Shown: positions 1 through 7,631, counted from the first letter of the stretch. The stretch: 33,077 bases of DNA from an uncultured Desulfobacteraceae bacterium (GCA_937982505.1 CALJLV010000232.1:1-33077), one strand, 5' to 3'. The notes: generated from the sequence alone by a model not told the origin. Translations and numbers: made by a program.

Positions 1-46
1 AGATTGACTGACGTGACTGGAGTTCAGACGTGTGCTCTTCCGATCT
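1..46. other. Illumina adapter sequence (not genomic)
   Basis: The 34 bases at 13-46 are the reverse complement of the standard Illumina TruSeq read-2 adapter, preceded by 12 bases that look like an index plus the start of the constant region. The same sequence recurs inverted at the other contig end. It fuses in frame to the rplD remnant and creates a false GTG start at 32. The genomic sequence starts at about 47. Confidence 0.97.
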
Positions 47-484
47 CGCAAACTCTTCAAGCAGAAGGGGACCGGCCGCGCCCGGCGCGGGGATATCAAG
101 AGTCCGGTACTGCGCGGCGGCGGGGTGGTCTTCGGTCCGGACGGACGCCAGTACGTGCAGAAGGTGCCCAAGAAGGTGCGACGGCTGGCCCTCAAGATGG
201 CGCTGTCGAGCAAACTGGCCAACCAGGCCCTGACGGTACTGGACCGCTTCGCCCTGGAACGCGCCAAGACCCGCGACTTTGTGGCCGTGATGCGCACCCT
301 CCAGTTGGGCAAAGTGCTGATTGTCACCGACGCGTCCAACCAGAACCTGGAACTCAGCGCCCGCAACGTGCCGGGGGTCAAGGTGATGCGCGCCGAGGGG
401 CTCAACGTCTACGACGTGCTCAAATACGACCGGTTGCTGCTCCTCGAACCGTCGCTGGGTCTGATCGAGGGGAGGCTTTCATGA
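47..484 (+). CDS. rplD: 50S ribosomal protein L4, 5'-truncated
   Basis: Large-subunit protein L4, which binds 23S rRNA domain I and lines the exit tunnel; in Escherichia coli it also represses the S10 operon. The sequence begins inside the conserved Lys-Gly-Thr-Gly-Arg-Ala-Arg loop and keeps the globular C-terminal part. About 145 residues remain of roughly 200, so some 60 N-terminal residues lie off the contig. The apparent start at 32 and the first five residues are adapter-derived. The TGA stop overlaps the rplW start in ATGA, which indicates translational coupling. Gene order and sequence make the identification firm. Confidence 0.95.
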   Translation, partial: RKLFKQKGTGRARRGDIKSPVLRGGGVVFGPDGRQYVQKVPKKVRRLALKMALSSKLANQALTVLDRFALERAKTRDFVAVMRTLQLGKVLIVTDASNQNLELSARNVPGVKVMRAEGLNVYDVLKYDRLLLLEPSLGLIEGRLS

Positions 485-768
485 ACGCATACGACATCAT
501 CATCCGGCCGGTGATTACCGAGAAGGCCACGGCCCAGAAGGAGAGCGCCAATCAGGTCTCCTTCGAGGTGGCTCGGCGGGCCAACCGGGTGGAAATCAAA
601 CAGGCGGTGGAGAAGATCTTCAGCGTTCACGTGGCCGCCGTCAACACGGTCCATGTGAAGGGCAAGATCAAGCGGCGCGGACGCATCGTCGGCAAGCGCA
701 AGGACTGGAAGAAGGCGATCGTTACCCTGATGCCGGGGCAGCGGATCGGATTCTTCGAAGGAGCCTAA
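481..768 (+). CDS. rplW: 50S ribosomal protein L23
   Basis: L23 (95 residues) sits at the tunnel exit, where trigger factor and SRP dock. The start Met-Asn-Ala-Tyr-Asp-Ile-Ile is followed by the family hallmark Arg-Pro-Val-Ile-Thr-Glu-Lys, then a basic loop (Lys-Gly-Lys-Ile-Lys-Arg-Arg-Gly-Arg) and the Trp-Lys-Lys-Ala segment. The length is normal for bacterial L23. The start overlaps the rplD stop by 4 bases and is preceded by GGGGAGG. rplB follows after 16 bases, so this is one transcript. Confidence 0.97.
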   Translation: MNAYDIIIRPVITEKATAQKESANQVSFEVARRANRVEIKQAVEKIFSVHVAAVNTVHVKGKIKRRGRIVGKRKDWKKAIVTLMPGQRIGFFEGA

Positions 769-784
769 AGCAGGGGAACGAAGC

Positions 785-1612
785 ATGGCGATCAAAAAAG
801 TCAAACCCACATCGGCCGGACGCCGATTCCAGACTTACATCGAAGCCGAACAGCCGTCGGCCGCCGGTCCCGTCAAGGCCCTGTGCCGCCGCCTGACCAA
901 GCGCGCCGGCCGCAACAACCACGGCCGGATCACCAGCCGCCACCGCGGCGGCGGGCACAAGCGGCACTACCGGGTCATCGACTTCAGGCGCGACAAGACC
1001 GGGATTCCGGCCCGTGTGGCCAGCATCGAATACGATCCGAACCGCAGCGCCCGCATCGCCCTGCTCAACTACGCCGATGGCGAGAAGCGCTACATTCTGG
1101 CACCGTCCCAGCTATCGGTGGGCGATACGGTGCTGGCCGGGCCGGGGGCGGATATCAAGCCCGGCAACACCCTGCCGTTGAACGCCATCCCCCTGGGAAC
1201 GCATATCCACAACATTGAGATGCGCCTGGGCAAGGGAGGACAGATGGTCCGTAGCGCCGGCACCTTCGCCCAGCTCATGGCCAAGGAAGACCGCTACGCC
1301 CTGGTGAAGCTGCCTTCGGGCGAGGTGCGCATGGTGCTGGGCGAATGCAGCGCCACCATCGGCCAGGTGGGCAACGTGGAAAAGGCCAACATCTCGCTGG
1401 GCAAGGCCGGGCGCCGGCGATGGCTGGGGCGCCGTCCCCGGGTGCGCGGCGTGGCCATGAACCCGGTGGACCATCCCATGGGCGGCGGCGAGGGTCGCTC
1501 GTCTGGCGGCCGGCACCCGTGCTCCCCCTGGGGCCAGCCGGCCAAGGGCTACAAAACCCGGCGCAAGACCAAGAACCGCGGTCTGATCGTCAAGGAACGT
1601 ACCAAGAAATAA
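785..1612 (+). CDS. rplB: 50S ribosomal protein L2
   Basis: L2 (275 residues) is needed for subunit joining and supports the peptidyl-transferase centre. The full family architecture is visible: Gly-Arg-Asn-Asn-His-Gly-Arg and His-Arg-Gly-Gly-Gly-His-Lys in the N-terminal third, an OB/SH3-like core, and the conserved C-terminal Pro-Met-Gly-Gly-Gly-Glu-Gly segment before the basic tail. This segment carries the His region that reaches the active site. The ATG follows a GGGGAACGAAGC leader. A 54-base spacer separates it from rpsS. Confidence 0.98.
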   Translation: MAIKKVKPTSAGRRFQTYIEAEQPSAAGPVKALCRRLTKRAGRNNHGRITSRHRGGGHKRHYRVIDFRRDKTGIPARVASIEYDPNRSARIALLNYADGEKRYILAPSQLSVGDTVLAGPGADIKPGNTLPLNAIPLGTHIHNIEMRLGKGGQMVRSAGTFAQLMAKEDRYALVKLPSGEVRMVLGECSATIGQVGNVEKANISLGKAGRRRWLGRRPRVRGVAMNPVDHPMGGGEGRSSGGRHPCSPWGQPAKGYKTRRKTKNRGLIVKERTKK

Positions 1613-1666
1613 TCCCGCCCCGGGCGGTTTGCCGCCGCCCTTGCGGTCCGATTCGCAGGAGAAGCT

Positions 1667-1948
1667 ATGCCACGGTCGTTGAAGAAAGGTCCATACGTCG
1701 TAACGAGGCTGCTCAACCGGGTGCTGGTCGCCCAGCAGAGCCGCAGCAACCGGGTGATCAAGACCTGGTCGCGGCGTTCCACGATCGTGCCGGAGATGGT
1801 CGGCCTGACGCTGGCCGTGCACAACGGCAAGAAGTTCATTCCGGTTTTCGTCACAGAAGACATGGTGGGCCATAAACTGGGCGAGTTTTCGCCCACCCGC
1901 ACCTTCTACGGTCATGCCGGGGACAAGAAGTCCAAACTTAAGAAGTAA
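1667..1948 (+). CDS. rpsS: 30S ribosomal protein S19
   Basis: S19 (93 residues) pairs with S13 in the head of the small subunit. The start Met-Pro-Arg-Ser-Leu-Lys-Lys-Gly-Pro-Tyr is the classic S19 opening. The central Thr-Trp-Ser-Arg-Arg-Ser-Thr-Ile and the later Gly-His-Lys-Leu-Gly-Glu-Phe-Ser-Pro-Thr-Arg are both diagnostic. The ATG at 1667 follows AGGAGAAGCT, a strong ribosome binding site. Position between rplB and rplV is as expected for the S10 operon. Confidence 0.98.
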   Translation: MPRSLKKGPYVVTRLLNRVLVAQQSRSNRVIKTWSRRSTIVPEMVGLTLAVHNGKKFIPVFVTEDMVGHKLGEFSPTRTFYGHAGDKKSKLKK

Positions 1949-1973
1949 GCCATAAAGAAAGAGGATACCTGCT

Positions 1974-2312
1974 ATGGAGGTCAAGGCGGTCAGCAGATAC
2001 CTGCGCATTTCGCCACAGAAGGTCCGGATGGTGATCGGCGCCGTAAAGGGCCAGCCGGTGGAAGCCGGGCTCGATCGGTTGCGCTTCATGCCCAGCAAGG
2101 CGGCCCGGCTCATCGAAAAGACCCTGCGCAGCGCCATGGCCAATGCCGACCAGGTGCACAGCCTGGACGTCGATCGGCTGGTCATTCGCAACATCAGCGC
2201 GGATTCCGGGCCGACCCTCAAACGCTTTCGGGCCCGGGCGCGCGGTCGTGGCACGCGCATCCTCAAGCGAACGTCGCACATTACCGTCACACTTGCCGAA
2301 AAAACGGCATAA
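1974..2312 (+). CDS. rplV: 50S ribosomal protein L22
   Basis: L22 (112 residues) has a globular domain on the solvent side and a long hairpin that lines the exit tunnel. The start region Val-Ser-Arg-Tyr-Leu-Arg-Ile-Ser-Pro-Gln-Lys-Val-Arg is typical, as is the hairpin segment with Gly-Pro-Thr-Leu-Lys-Arg-Phe-Arg-Ala-Arg-Ala-Arg-Gly-Arg, followed by Ile-Leu-Lys-Arg-Thr-Ser-His-Ile-Thr. Length is normal. An AGAGGAT ribosome binding site precedes the ATG. rpsC begins 15 bases downstream. Confidence 0.98.
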   Translation: MEVKAVSRYLRISPQKVRMVIGAVKGQPVEAGLDRLRFMPSKAARLIEKTLRSAMANADQVHSLDVDRLVIRNISADSGPTLKRFRARARGRGTRILKRTSHITVTLAEKTA

Positions 2313-2327
2313 CAAGGGGAGGACAGC

Positions 2328-2984
2328 TTGGGCCAGAAAGTTAATCCCGTCGGGCTGAGACTGGGGATCATCAAATCGTGGGAGTCCCGTTGGTATGCGG
2401 ATCGGCGCCGGTATGCCGACTACATTTTCGAGGACCACAAGCTGCGCCAGTTTCTCAAGCGCAAGCTGAACCACGCGGGGATTTCGCGTATCGAGATCGA
2501 ACGGTCCGCCAGTCGTGTGCGCCTGCGGCTCTACACCGCCCGGCCGGGCATTGTGATCGGCAAGAAGGGCAGCGAGATCGCCGCACTGAAAAAGGAGCTG
2601 GAGAAGATGGTGGGCCACGAGGTGCTCATCGACATCCAGGAGGTGCGCAAGCCCGAGGTGGACGCCCAGCTGGTGGCCGAAAACATCGCCTCCCAGATCG
2701 AGCGGCGGGTCGCCTTCCGGCGGGCCATGAAGCGCGGCATCCAATCGGCCATGCGGTTCGGTGCCGAGGGGGTCAAGGTGATCTGCAGCGGACGGCTCGG
2801 CGGCGCTGAGATGGCGCGGCGCGAGCAGTACCGGGAAGGACGGGTGCCGCTGCACACCCTCCGCGCCGACATCGATTACGGATTTACCGAGGCCCGCACC
2901 ACCTACGGCGCGGTGGGGGTCAAGGTCTTCATCTTCAAGGGTGAAATTCTCAAGCAAGAAGCTGTGGGCGCGGGCGCGCAGTAA
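2328..2984 (+). CDS. rpsC: 30S ribosomal protein S3
   Basis: S3 (218 residues) forms part of the mRNA entry tunnel and contributes to helicase activity. It opens with Gly-Gln-Lys-Val-Asn-Pro-Val-Gly-Leu-Arg-Leu-Gly, the exact conserved S3 N-terminus, so the TTG at 2328 is the start; GGGGAGGA lies just upstream. A KH domain with Gly-Lys-Lys-Gly follows, then the conserved C-terminal domain (Gly-Arg-Leu-Gly-Gly-Ala-Glu-Met-Ala-Arg). It is one of several small-subunit genes here with a non-ATG start. Confidence 0.97.
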   Translation: MGQKVNPVGLRLGIIKSWESRWYADRRRYADYIFEDHKLRQFLKRKLNHAGISRIEIERSASRVRLRLYTARPGIVIGKKGSEIAALKKELEKMVGHEVLIDIQEVRKPEVDAQLVAENIASQIERRVAFRRAMKRGIQSAMRFGAEGVKVICSGRLGGAEMARREQYREGRVPLHTLRADIDYGFTEARTTYGAVGVKVFIFKGEILKQEAVGAGAQ

Positions 2985-2996
2985 GGAGTCGGCAAG

Positions 2997-3413
2997 ATGC
3001 TCAGTCCCAAGAAAGTCAAATACCGCAAGGTTCAAAAAGGCAAAATGCGCGGTACGGCCCAGCGCGGCGGGCGCCTCAGTTTCGGGCAGTTCGGGCTGCA
3101 GGCCCTGGAGTGCGGCTACATCACCGCCAAGCAGATCGAGGCCGCCCGTATCGCCATGACCCGTCACGTCAAGCGCGGCGGCAAGATGTGGATCCGGATC
3201 TTCCCTGACAAGCCCATCACCAAGAAGCCGGCAGAAGTGCGCATGGGCAAGGGCAAGGGGGCACCGGAAGCCTGGGTGGCCGTGATCCGGCCCGGCCGCA
3301 TCCTCTACGAGATGGAGGGGGTATCGCGCGAACTGGCGGCCGAGGCCCTGCGCCTGGCGGCGCATAAGCTGCCGCTCAAGACCCGTTTTGTGGAGAGGGG
3401 GGTGGTGCTATGA
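2997..3413 (+). CDS. rplP: 50S ribosomal protein L16
   Basis: L16 (138 residues) helps organise the A-site tRNA contact of the large subunit. The start Met-Leu-Ser-Pro-Lys-Lys-Val-Lys-Tyr-Arg-Lys is typical, as are Phe-Gly-Gln-Phe-Gly-Leu-Gln-Ala, Trp-Ile-Arg-Ile-Phe-Pro-Asp-Lys-Pro and Met-Gly-Lys-Gly-Lys-Gly. A TAAGGAG ribosome binding site overlaps the end of rpsC. The stop overlaps the rpmC start in ATGA. Confidence 0.98.
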   Translation: MLSPKKVKYRKVQKGKMRGTAQRGGRLSFGQFGLQALECGYITAKQIEAARIAMTRHVKRGGKMWIRIFPDKPITKKPAEVRMGKGKGAPEAWVAVIRPGRILYEMEGVSRELAAEALRLAAHKLPLKTRFVERGVVL

Positions 3414-3613
3414 AGGCCAGCCAGATTCGCGAACTGACTGCCGAGGAGCTGGCGCGCAAGGTCGAGGAGCTCAAACAGGAACTGTTCAACCTGCGCTTTC
3501 AACATGAGATCGGCCAACTGGAAAGTCCGCAGAAGATCAAGCAGACCAAGCGCGACGTGGCCCGGGTGCTGACCCTCCTGCGCCAGCGCGAGCTGGAAAC
3601 AACCGCCAACTGA
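3410..3613 (+). CDS. rpmC: 50S ribosomal protein L29
   Basis: L29 (67 residues) is a small alpha-helical hairpin near the tunnel exit beside L23. The sequence Met-Lys-Ala-Ser-Gln-Ile-Arg-Glu-Leu with a Leu-Phe-Asn-Leu-Arg-Phe-Gln motif in the first helix and a second helix ending near residue 60 matches the family. The start overlaps the rplP stop by 4 bases, with GAGAGGGG upstream. Coupling with L16 is standard in this operon. Confidence 0.97.
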   Translation: MKASQIRELTAEELARKVEELKQELFNLRFQHEIGQLESPQKIKQTKRDVARVLTLLRQRELETTAN

Positions 3614-3627
3614 GACGATACGGGACC

Positions 3628-3885
3628 ATGAAAACGCAAGGAACGAGAAAACAACTGATCGGAACGGTCGTCAGCGACAAGATGGAAAAGACCGTGACGG
3701 TGAAGGTCGAGCGCCTGGTCAAGCATCGCATGTACCACAAGTACGTCCGGCGCCAGTCGACCTTTGCGGCCCACGACGAACTCAACGCGTGCCGACCCGG
3801 CGACCAGGTGCTGATCATCGAATCCCGGCCGCTCAGCAAAACCAAGAAATGGCGCGTCAGCAAGATCCTGCAAAAAGCGGTATAG
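3628..3885 (+). CDS. rpsQ: 30S ribosomal protein S17
   Basis: S17 (85 residues) is an OB-fold primary 16S rRNA binder. The segment Gly-Thr-Val-Val-Ser-Asp-Lys-Met-Glu-Lys-Thr-Val-Thr-Val, then Arg-Pro-Leu-Ser-Lys-Thr-Lys-Lys-Trp near the C-terminus, is diagnostic. The ATG is at 3628, 14 bases after rpmC, with only a weak purine-rich ribosome binding site, so translation is probably coupled to rpmC. Confidence 0.98.
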   Translation: MKTQGTRKQLIGTVVSDKMEKTVTVKVERLVKHRMYHKYVRRQSTFAAHDELNACRPGDQVLIIESRPLSKTKKWRVSKILQKAV

Positions 3886-3907
3886 GCAGGACAAGGAGTG
3901 CGAAGAG

Positions 3908-4276
3908 ATGATCCAGACAGAGACCAAACTGACCGTCGCCGACAACAGCGGGGCCAAGGTGCTGCACTGCGTCAAGGTGCTGGGCGGATCGCGGCGGCGC
4001 TACGCCAGCATCGGGGATATCATCGTGGTGAGCGTCAAGGAAGCCATCCCCAACGCCAAGGTCAAGAAGGGCGATGTGATGAAGGCCGTGGTCGTGCGGA
4101 CCAAGAAGGAAATCCGCCGCCCGGACGGGTCCTATATCCGGTTCGATGAAAACTCCGCCGTGCTCATCAACAACCAGCGCGAGCCCATCGGCACGCGCAT
4201 CTTCGGACCGGTGGCCCGCGAACTGCGTGCCAAGCGCTTCATGAAGATCATCAGCCTGGCGCCCGAGGTGCTTTGA
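3908..4276 (+). CDS. rplN: 50S ribosomal protein L14
   Basis: L14 (122 residues) makes inter-subunit bridges with 16S rRNA and is the site bound by the silencing factor RsfS. The start Met-Ile-Gln-Thr-Glu-Thr-Lys-Leu and the signature Ala-Asp-Asn-Ser-Gly-Ala-Lys-Val are family hallmarks; the C-terminal Ile-Phe-Gly-Pro-Val-Ala-Arg-Glu-Leu-Arg is also conserved. An AAGGAG site lies upstream. Length is exactly typical. Confidence 0.98.
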   Translation: MIQTETKLTVADNSGAKVLHCVKVLGGSRRRYASIGDIIVVSVKEAIPNAKVKKGDVMKAVVVRTKKEIRRPDGSYIRFDENSAVLINNQREPIGTRIFGPVARELRAKRFMKIISLAPEVL

Positions 4277-4305
4277 GACGCCATTGGGACAGCGGGGGAA
4301 GCTCC

Positions 4306-4635
4306 ATGTATCGTGACAAGTGCAAACTGAAAAAAGACGACAAGGTCAAGGTCATCGCCGGCAAGGACGCGGGCAAGATCGGCCGGGTGCTCAAGGTGAA
4401 CCGTAAAAAGGACCGTATCCTGGTCGAGAACGTCAACATCATCAAGCGTCACCAGCGCCCCAGCGCCAAGAACCGCCAGGGCGGAATCGTCGAATCCGAG
4501 GCGCCGCTGCACTGGTCCAACCTGATGCTGATGTGCAACAAGTGCATGGCCCCGGTGCGCGTGAAGATGCGTGTGCTGGAAGACGGCAAGAAGAAGCGGA
4601 TCTGCCCCAAGTGCAACGAGCTGATCGACGCCTGA
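4306..4635 (+). CDS. rplX: 50S ribosomal protein L24, zinc-ribbon form
   Basis: L24 (109 residues) initiates large-subunit assembly. The KOW motif is clear (Lys-Val-Ile-Ala-Gly-Lys-Asp-Ala-Gly-Lys-Ile-Gly). The ATG at 4306 is chosen because it follows GGGGGAAG and gives a normal N-terminus; an in-frame TTG at 4273 would add 11 unrelated residues. The C-terminus carries two Cys-X2-Cys pairs (about residues 77/80 and 100/103) separated by 19 residues, which should bind zinc. Many bacterial L24 proteins have this ribbon, but the E. coli one does not. Confidence 0.96.
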   Translation: MYRDKCKLKKDDKVKVIAGKDAGKIGRVLKVNRKKDRILVENVNIIKRHQRPSAKNRQGGIVESEAPLHWSNLMLMCNKCMAPVRVKMRVLEDGKKKRICPKCNELIDA

Positions 4636-4654
4636 GCGAAGCCCGGAGGTAGGT

Positions 4655-5194
4655 ATGGGAAGTATGAGGGATTTTTACGAACGGGAAGTCAGCCCCAAGC
4701 TGGTCGAGACTTTCGGCTATCGCAACCGGATGCAGATCCCGAAGCTGGACAAAATCGTGGTCAACATCGGACTGGGCGAGGCGATTCAGAACATCAAGCT
4801 GCTTGACGCCGCGGTGGAGGAGTTGACCGTGATCTGCGGCCAGCGGCCGGTGATCACCCGGGCCAAACGCTCCATTGCGGCCTTCAAACTGCGCGAGGGA
4901 ATGCCCATCGGCGCCATGGTGACCCTGCGCCGGGAACGGATGTACGATTTTCTCAACAAGCTGGTGAATGCGGCCCTGCCGCGGGTGCGCGATTTCCGCG
5001 GCGTCTCCGGAAAGGCCATGGACGGTCGGGGCAACTACACCCTGGGAATTCGCGAGCACGTGATTTTCCCGGAGATCGATTACGACAAGGTCGAGAAGAT
5101 CAAGGGCATGAACGTGACCATCGTCACCACGGCCCGCACCGATGCCGAGGGCAAGGAGCTGCTGCGACTGCTCGGCATGCCTTTTCGCAACTAG
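4655..5194 (+). CDS. rplE: 50S ribosomal protein L5
   Basis: L5 (179 residues) is a 5S rRNA-binding protein of the central protuberance that contacts the P-site tRNA. Conserved segments are Lys-Ile-Val-Val-Asn-Ile-Gly-Leu-Gly-Glu-Ala near residue 35, Gly-Gln-Arg-Pro-Val-Ile-Thr-Arg-Ala-Lys and Phe-Pro-Glu-Ile-Asp-Tyr-Asp-Lys. The ATG at 4655 follows GGAGGTAGGT; a second ATG at 4664 would give a protein three residues shorter. rpsN follows after 59 bases. Confidence 0.97.
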   Translation: MGSMRDFYEREVSPKLVETFGYRNRMQIPKLDKIVVNIGLGEAIQNIKLLDAAVEELTVICGQRPVITRAKRSIAAFKLREGMPIGAMVTLRRERMYDFLNKLVNAALPRVRDFRGVSGKAMDGRGNYTLGIREHVIFPEIDYDKVEKIKGMNVTIVTTARTDAEGKELLRLLGMPFRN

Positions 5195-5253
5195 CTGCTC
5201 GGCCCCGGCCCGGAGCACTGGCGCACCGGAGCCGCTCGCCACAGGAGGACGCT

Positions 5254-5439
5254 TTGGCAAAACTCGCTTTGATGTTGAAGGCAAAAAGAACGGCCAAGTT
5301 CAAGGCTCGGCAATACAACCGCTGTCCGATCTGCGGCCGGCCGCGGGCCTATATGCGCAAATTCGGGCTCTGCCGCATCTGTTTCCGCAACATGGCCTCG
5401 CGCGGCCTGCTGCCCGGGGTAACCAAATCTAGCTGGTAA
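5254..5439 (+). CDS. rpsN: 30S ribosomal protein S14, zinc-binding type
   Basis: This is the short (61-residue) S14 of the small-subunit head. It has the four zinc-ligand cysteines at positions 24, 27, 40 and 43 (Cys-Pro-Ile-Cys and Cys-Arg-Ile-Cys), so it is the C+ form rather than the long 101-residue zinc-free form of E. coli. The TTG at 5254 follows ACAGGAGGAC and gives Met-Ala-Lys-Leu at the N-terminus. The C-terminal Gly-Val-Thr-Lys-Ser-Ser-Trp is standard. Confidence 0.97.
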   Translation: MAKLALMLKAKRTAKFKARQYNRCPICGRPRAYMRKFGLCRICFRNMASRGLLPGVTKSSW

Positions 5440-5501
5440 GGGCGGGCCGCGCCCGAACCTGCCGGGATATCAAGACAGAGATCAGCCAAACGGAGACCAA
5501 G

Positions 5502-5903
5502 ATGACGATCAGTGACCCGATCGCGGACATGCTGACACGGATTCGCAATGCCGCCAAAGCCAAATTCAGCAGCGTGGACATCCCGGGGGCCTCGGTCAAG
5601 ACCGAAGTGGCCCGGGTGCTGCGCGACCAGGGCTTTATCCGCAACTACAAGTTCATCAAGGACGACAAGCAGGGGATCCTGAGGATCTACCTGAAATACG
5701 GCGGCAACGGCCAGCAGAGCGCCATTCTCGGGCTGGAGCGGGTCAGCCGGCCGCGGCGCCGGGTCTATCTCAAAGCGGACGAGGTGCGCCCCGTATTGCA
5801 CGGCATGGGCATCGCCATCCTGTCCACCTCCCGCGGCGTGATGGACGACCAACGGGCCCGGCAGGAAAAGATCGGCGGAGAACTGCTCTGCCGAGTGTGG
5901 TAG
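5502..5903 (+). CDS. rpsH: 30S ribosomal protein S8
   Basis: S8 (133 residues) is a primary 16S rRNA binder and, in E. coli, the translational repressor of the spc operon. The start Asp-Pro-Ile-Ala-Asp-Met-Leu-Thr-Arg-Ile-Arg-Asn-Ala is diagnostic. The C-terminal Ser-Thr-Ser-Arg-Gly-Val-Met segment and the end Gly-Gly-Glu-Leu-Leu-Cys-Arg-Val-Trp match the family. A 62-base spacer with a weak ribosome binding site precedes it. Confidence 0.98.
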   Translation: MTISDPIADMLTRIRNAAKAKFSSVDIPGASVKTEVARVLRDQGFIRNYKFIKDDKQGILRIYLKYGGNGQQSAILGLERVSRPRRRVYLKADEVRPVLHGMGIAILSTSRGVMDDQRARQEKIGGELLCRVW

Positions 5904-5965
5904 ACAGCGCCGCGGGGATGACGCGCTGGGCGCCGGAACCTGATTCAGGAGTGAAGGAGACAGGC

Positions 5966-6502
5966 ATGTCGCGTGTAGGAAAGAAACCGATACCGATTCC
6001 GCCCAAGGCTGAGGTGGACTGGGCCGACCAGGTCTTCACGGTCAAGGGCCCCAAGGGCACGTTGACCCGGGCGATTCATCCGGAGGTGGACCTGAAGATC
6101 GACGCCGGTCTGATTCAGGTCCTGATCCAGGGCAGCGAAAAGGGAAAAAGGGCGCTTCAGGGATTGACCCGCAGCCTGGTGGCCAATATGGTGACCGGCG
6201 TTTCTCAGGGCTTCGAGCGCGTTCTCGAGATCAACGGCATCGGGTACCGGGCCGCCATCAAAGGATCGAGCATCGAGTTCAACCTCGGGTTCTCCCATCC
6301 GGTGATCTTCGATCTGCCCGACGGGATCAGTGCCCAGATGGATAAGAACCTGCTGCGGCTCCAGGGGATCGACAAGGAAGCCCTGGGCCATGCGGCGGCC
6401 TCGATCCGGCGCCTGCGGCCACCGGAGCCTTATAAGGGCAAGGGCATCAAGTTTGCCGAGGAACACATCCAGCGCAAGGCTGGCAAGACCGGGACGAAAT
6501 AA
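5966..6502 (+). CDS. rplF: 50S ribosomal protein L6
   Basis: L6 (178 residues) lies at the base of the L7/L12 stalk near the factor-binding site. The opening Met-Ser-Arg-Val-Gly-Lys-Lys-Pro-Ile-Pro-Ile-Pro is the standard N-terminus, so the ATG at 5966 (after GAAGGAGA) is chosen over an in-frame upstream codon at 5897. The C-terminal signature Pro-Glu-Pro-Tyr-Lys-Gly-Lys-Gly-Ile is intact. Two duplicated alpha/beta domains are expected from the length. Confidence 0.97.
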   Translation: MSRVGKKPIPIPPKAEVDWADQVFTVKGPKGTLTRAIHPEVDLKIDAGLIQVLIQGSEKGKRALQGLTRSLVANMVTGVSQGFERVLEINGIGYRAAIKGSSIEFNLGFSHPVIFDLPDGISAQMDKNLLRLQGIDKEALGHAAASIRRLRPPEPYKGKGIKFAEEHIQRKAGKTGTK

Positions 6503-6528
6503 GGGTCTTCATTCCTACGAGGATTACG

Positions 6529-6888
6529 ATGGACGATAAAAAAGCGGCGCGCTTAAAACGCAAGCAACGGATTCGCAAGAAGGTCGGCGGGACCGCCGAA
6601 AGACCTCGTCTGAGCGTCTTTCGCAGCGCCCGGCATATCTACGCCCAGGTGATCGACGACAGCTGCGGGCGGACCCTGGTGGCCGCCTCGAGCCTGGAGG
6701 CCGGGGTTCGCGCCCTGCCGCGCTTCGATAGCAAGGTGGCCCTGGCCACGCACATCGGCCAGGTGTTGGCCGAGCGGGCCATGGCCCAGGGGATTCGCAA
6801 GGTGGTGTTCGACCGCAACGGGTTTCTCTACCACGGGCGCATCAAGGCCGTATCCGAAGGCGCACGCAAGGCCGGGCTGGATTTTTAG
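6529..6888 (+). CDS. rplR: 50S ribosomal protein L18
   Basis: L18 (119 residues) binds 5S rRNA with L5. The basic N-terminal tail (Arg-Leu-Lys-Arg-Lys-Gln-Arg-Ile-Arg-Lys-Lys) and Arg-Pro-Arg-Leu-Ser-Val-Phe-Arg-Ser are typical, as is the C-terminal Phe-Asp-Arg-Asn-Gly-Phe-Leu-Tyr-His-Gly-Arg. The ATG follows ACGAGGATTACG. Order rplF-rplR-rpsE is the normal spc arrangement. Confidence 0.97.
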   Translation: MDDKKAARLKRKQRIRKKVGGTAERPRLSVFRSARHIYAQVIDDSCGRTLVAASSLEAGVRALPRFDSKVALATHIGQVLAERAMAQGIRKVVFDRNGFLYHGRIKAVSEGARKAGLDF

Positions 6889-6917
6889 GCGCCCTCGGCA
6901 GCGAAGGAGGCAGTCCC

Positions 6918-7421
6918 TTGTTAAAGCATCAGGATGCAAGTGAAATTCAATTGATCGACAAGGTCGTGCACATCAACCGCGTGGCCAAGGTGGTCAAGGG
7001 TGGGCGCCGCTTTTCGTTCAGCGCCATCGTTGTGGTGGGCGACGGGAACGGATCGGTGGGTATCGGTCTGGGCAAGGCTGGAGAGGTGCCCGAGGCGATC
7101 CGCAAAGGGGTCGAAAAGGCCAAGAAGGCCATGATTCAGGTACCCCTGGTGGAAGGAACGATCCCCTTCGAGATCCAGGGCAAGTTCGGCGCCGGTCGAG
7201 TTCTGCTCAAACCGGCCTCGGCCGGTACCGGGCTCATCGCCGGCGGCGCCGTGCGCGCCGTGCTGGAGGCCGCAGGGGTGCAGAACGTGCTGACCAAATG
7301 CATGGGGACCCACAATCCGCACAACGTGGTCAAGGCCACGATAGAGGGCTTGAGCCGGCTGGAAAGCCGCGAGCAGGTGGCGGCCCGCCGCGGCCGCAAA
7401 CCCCAGGAGTTATCATCCTAA
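6918..7421 (+). CDS. rpsE: 30S ribosomal protein S5
   Basis: S5 (167 residues) shapes decoding accuracy and the mRNA entry site. An N-terminal double-stranded RNA-binding-like domain (Lys-Val-Val-Lys-Gly-Gly-Arg-Arg-Phe-Ser-Phe, then Gly-Ile-Gly-Leu-Gly-Lys-Ala) is followed by the ribosomal fold with Val-Leu-Leu-Lys-Pro-Ala and Gly-Gly-Ala-Val-Arg. The start is TTG at 6918, after GAAGGAGG. No in-frame ATG would leave the conserved N-terminus complete. Confidence 0.96.
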   Translation: MLKHQDASEIQLIDKVVHINRVAKVVKGGRRFSFSAIVVVGDGNGSVGIGLGKAGEVPEAIRKGVEKAKKAMIQVPLVEGTIPFEIQGKFGAGRVLLKPASAGTGLIAGGAVRAVLEAAGVQNVLTKCMGTHNPHNVVKATIEGLSRLESREQVAARRGRKPQELSS

Positions 7422-7442
7422 GGCAGCGAAGGACGGTTCGTC

Positions 7443-7631
7443 ATGGCAGGCAAAGTCGAGGTCACACTGGTGCGCAGCATGATCGCAAAGCCGGAGAAGC
7501 AGCGCCGCGTGCTGCAGGGAATGGGATTGACCAAGCTCAACAAGACGGTTTCGCTGGAGGATACCCCGGCGGTGCGCGGCATGATCCAGGCCGTCGTGCA
7601 TATGGTGAAGGTCAAGGAGACGGGAATATGA
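7443..7631 (+). CDS. rpmD: 50S ribosomal protein L30
   Basis: L30 (62 residues) is a small large-subunit protein absent from some bacteria. The core Val-Thr-Leu-Val-Arg-Ser-Met-Ile-Ala-Lys-Pro-Glu-Lys-Gln-Arg, then Gly-Met-Gly-Leu-Thr-Lys-Leu-Asn-Lys-Thr-Val, is clear. The protein ends shortly after the Gly-Met-Ile-Gln-Ala-Val-Val-His-Met-Val segment. Its TGA overlaps the rplO ATG. Confidence 0.96.
   Translation: MAGKVEVTLVRSMIAKPEKQRRVLQGMGLTKLNKTVSLEDTPAVRGMIQAVVHMVKVKETGI

Noticed and set aside
1112..2374. 420-residue open frame on the minus strand
   Set aside because: It lies antisense to rplB, rpsS and rplV, has no family features and is explained by high GC and codon bias.
1938..3365. 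475-residue open frame on the minus strand
   Set aside because: It is antisense to rplV, rpsC and rplP, with low-complexity His/Pro/Gly composition typical of shadow frames.
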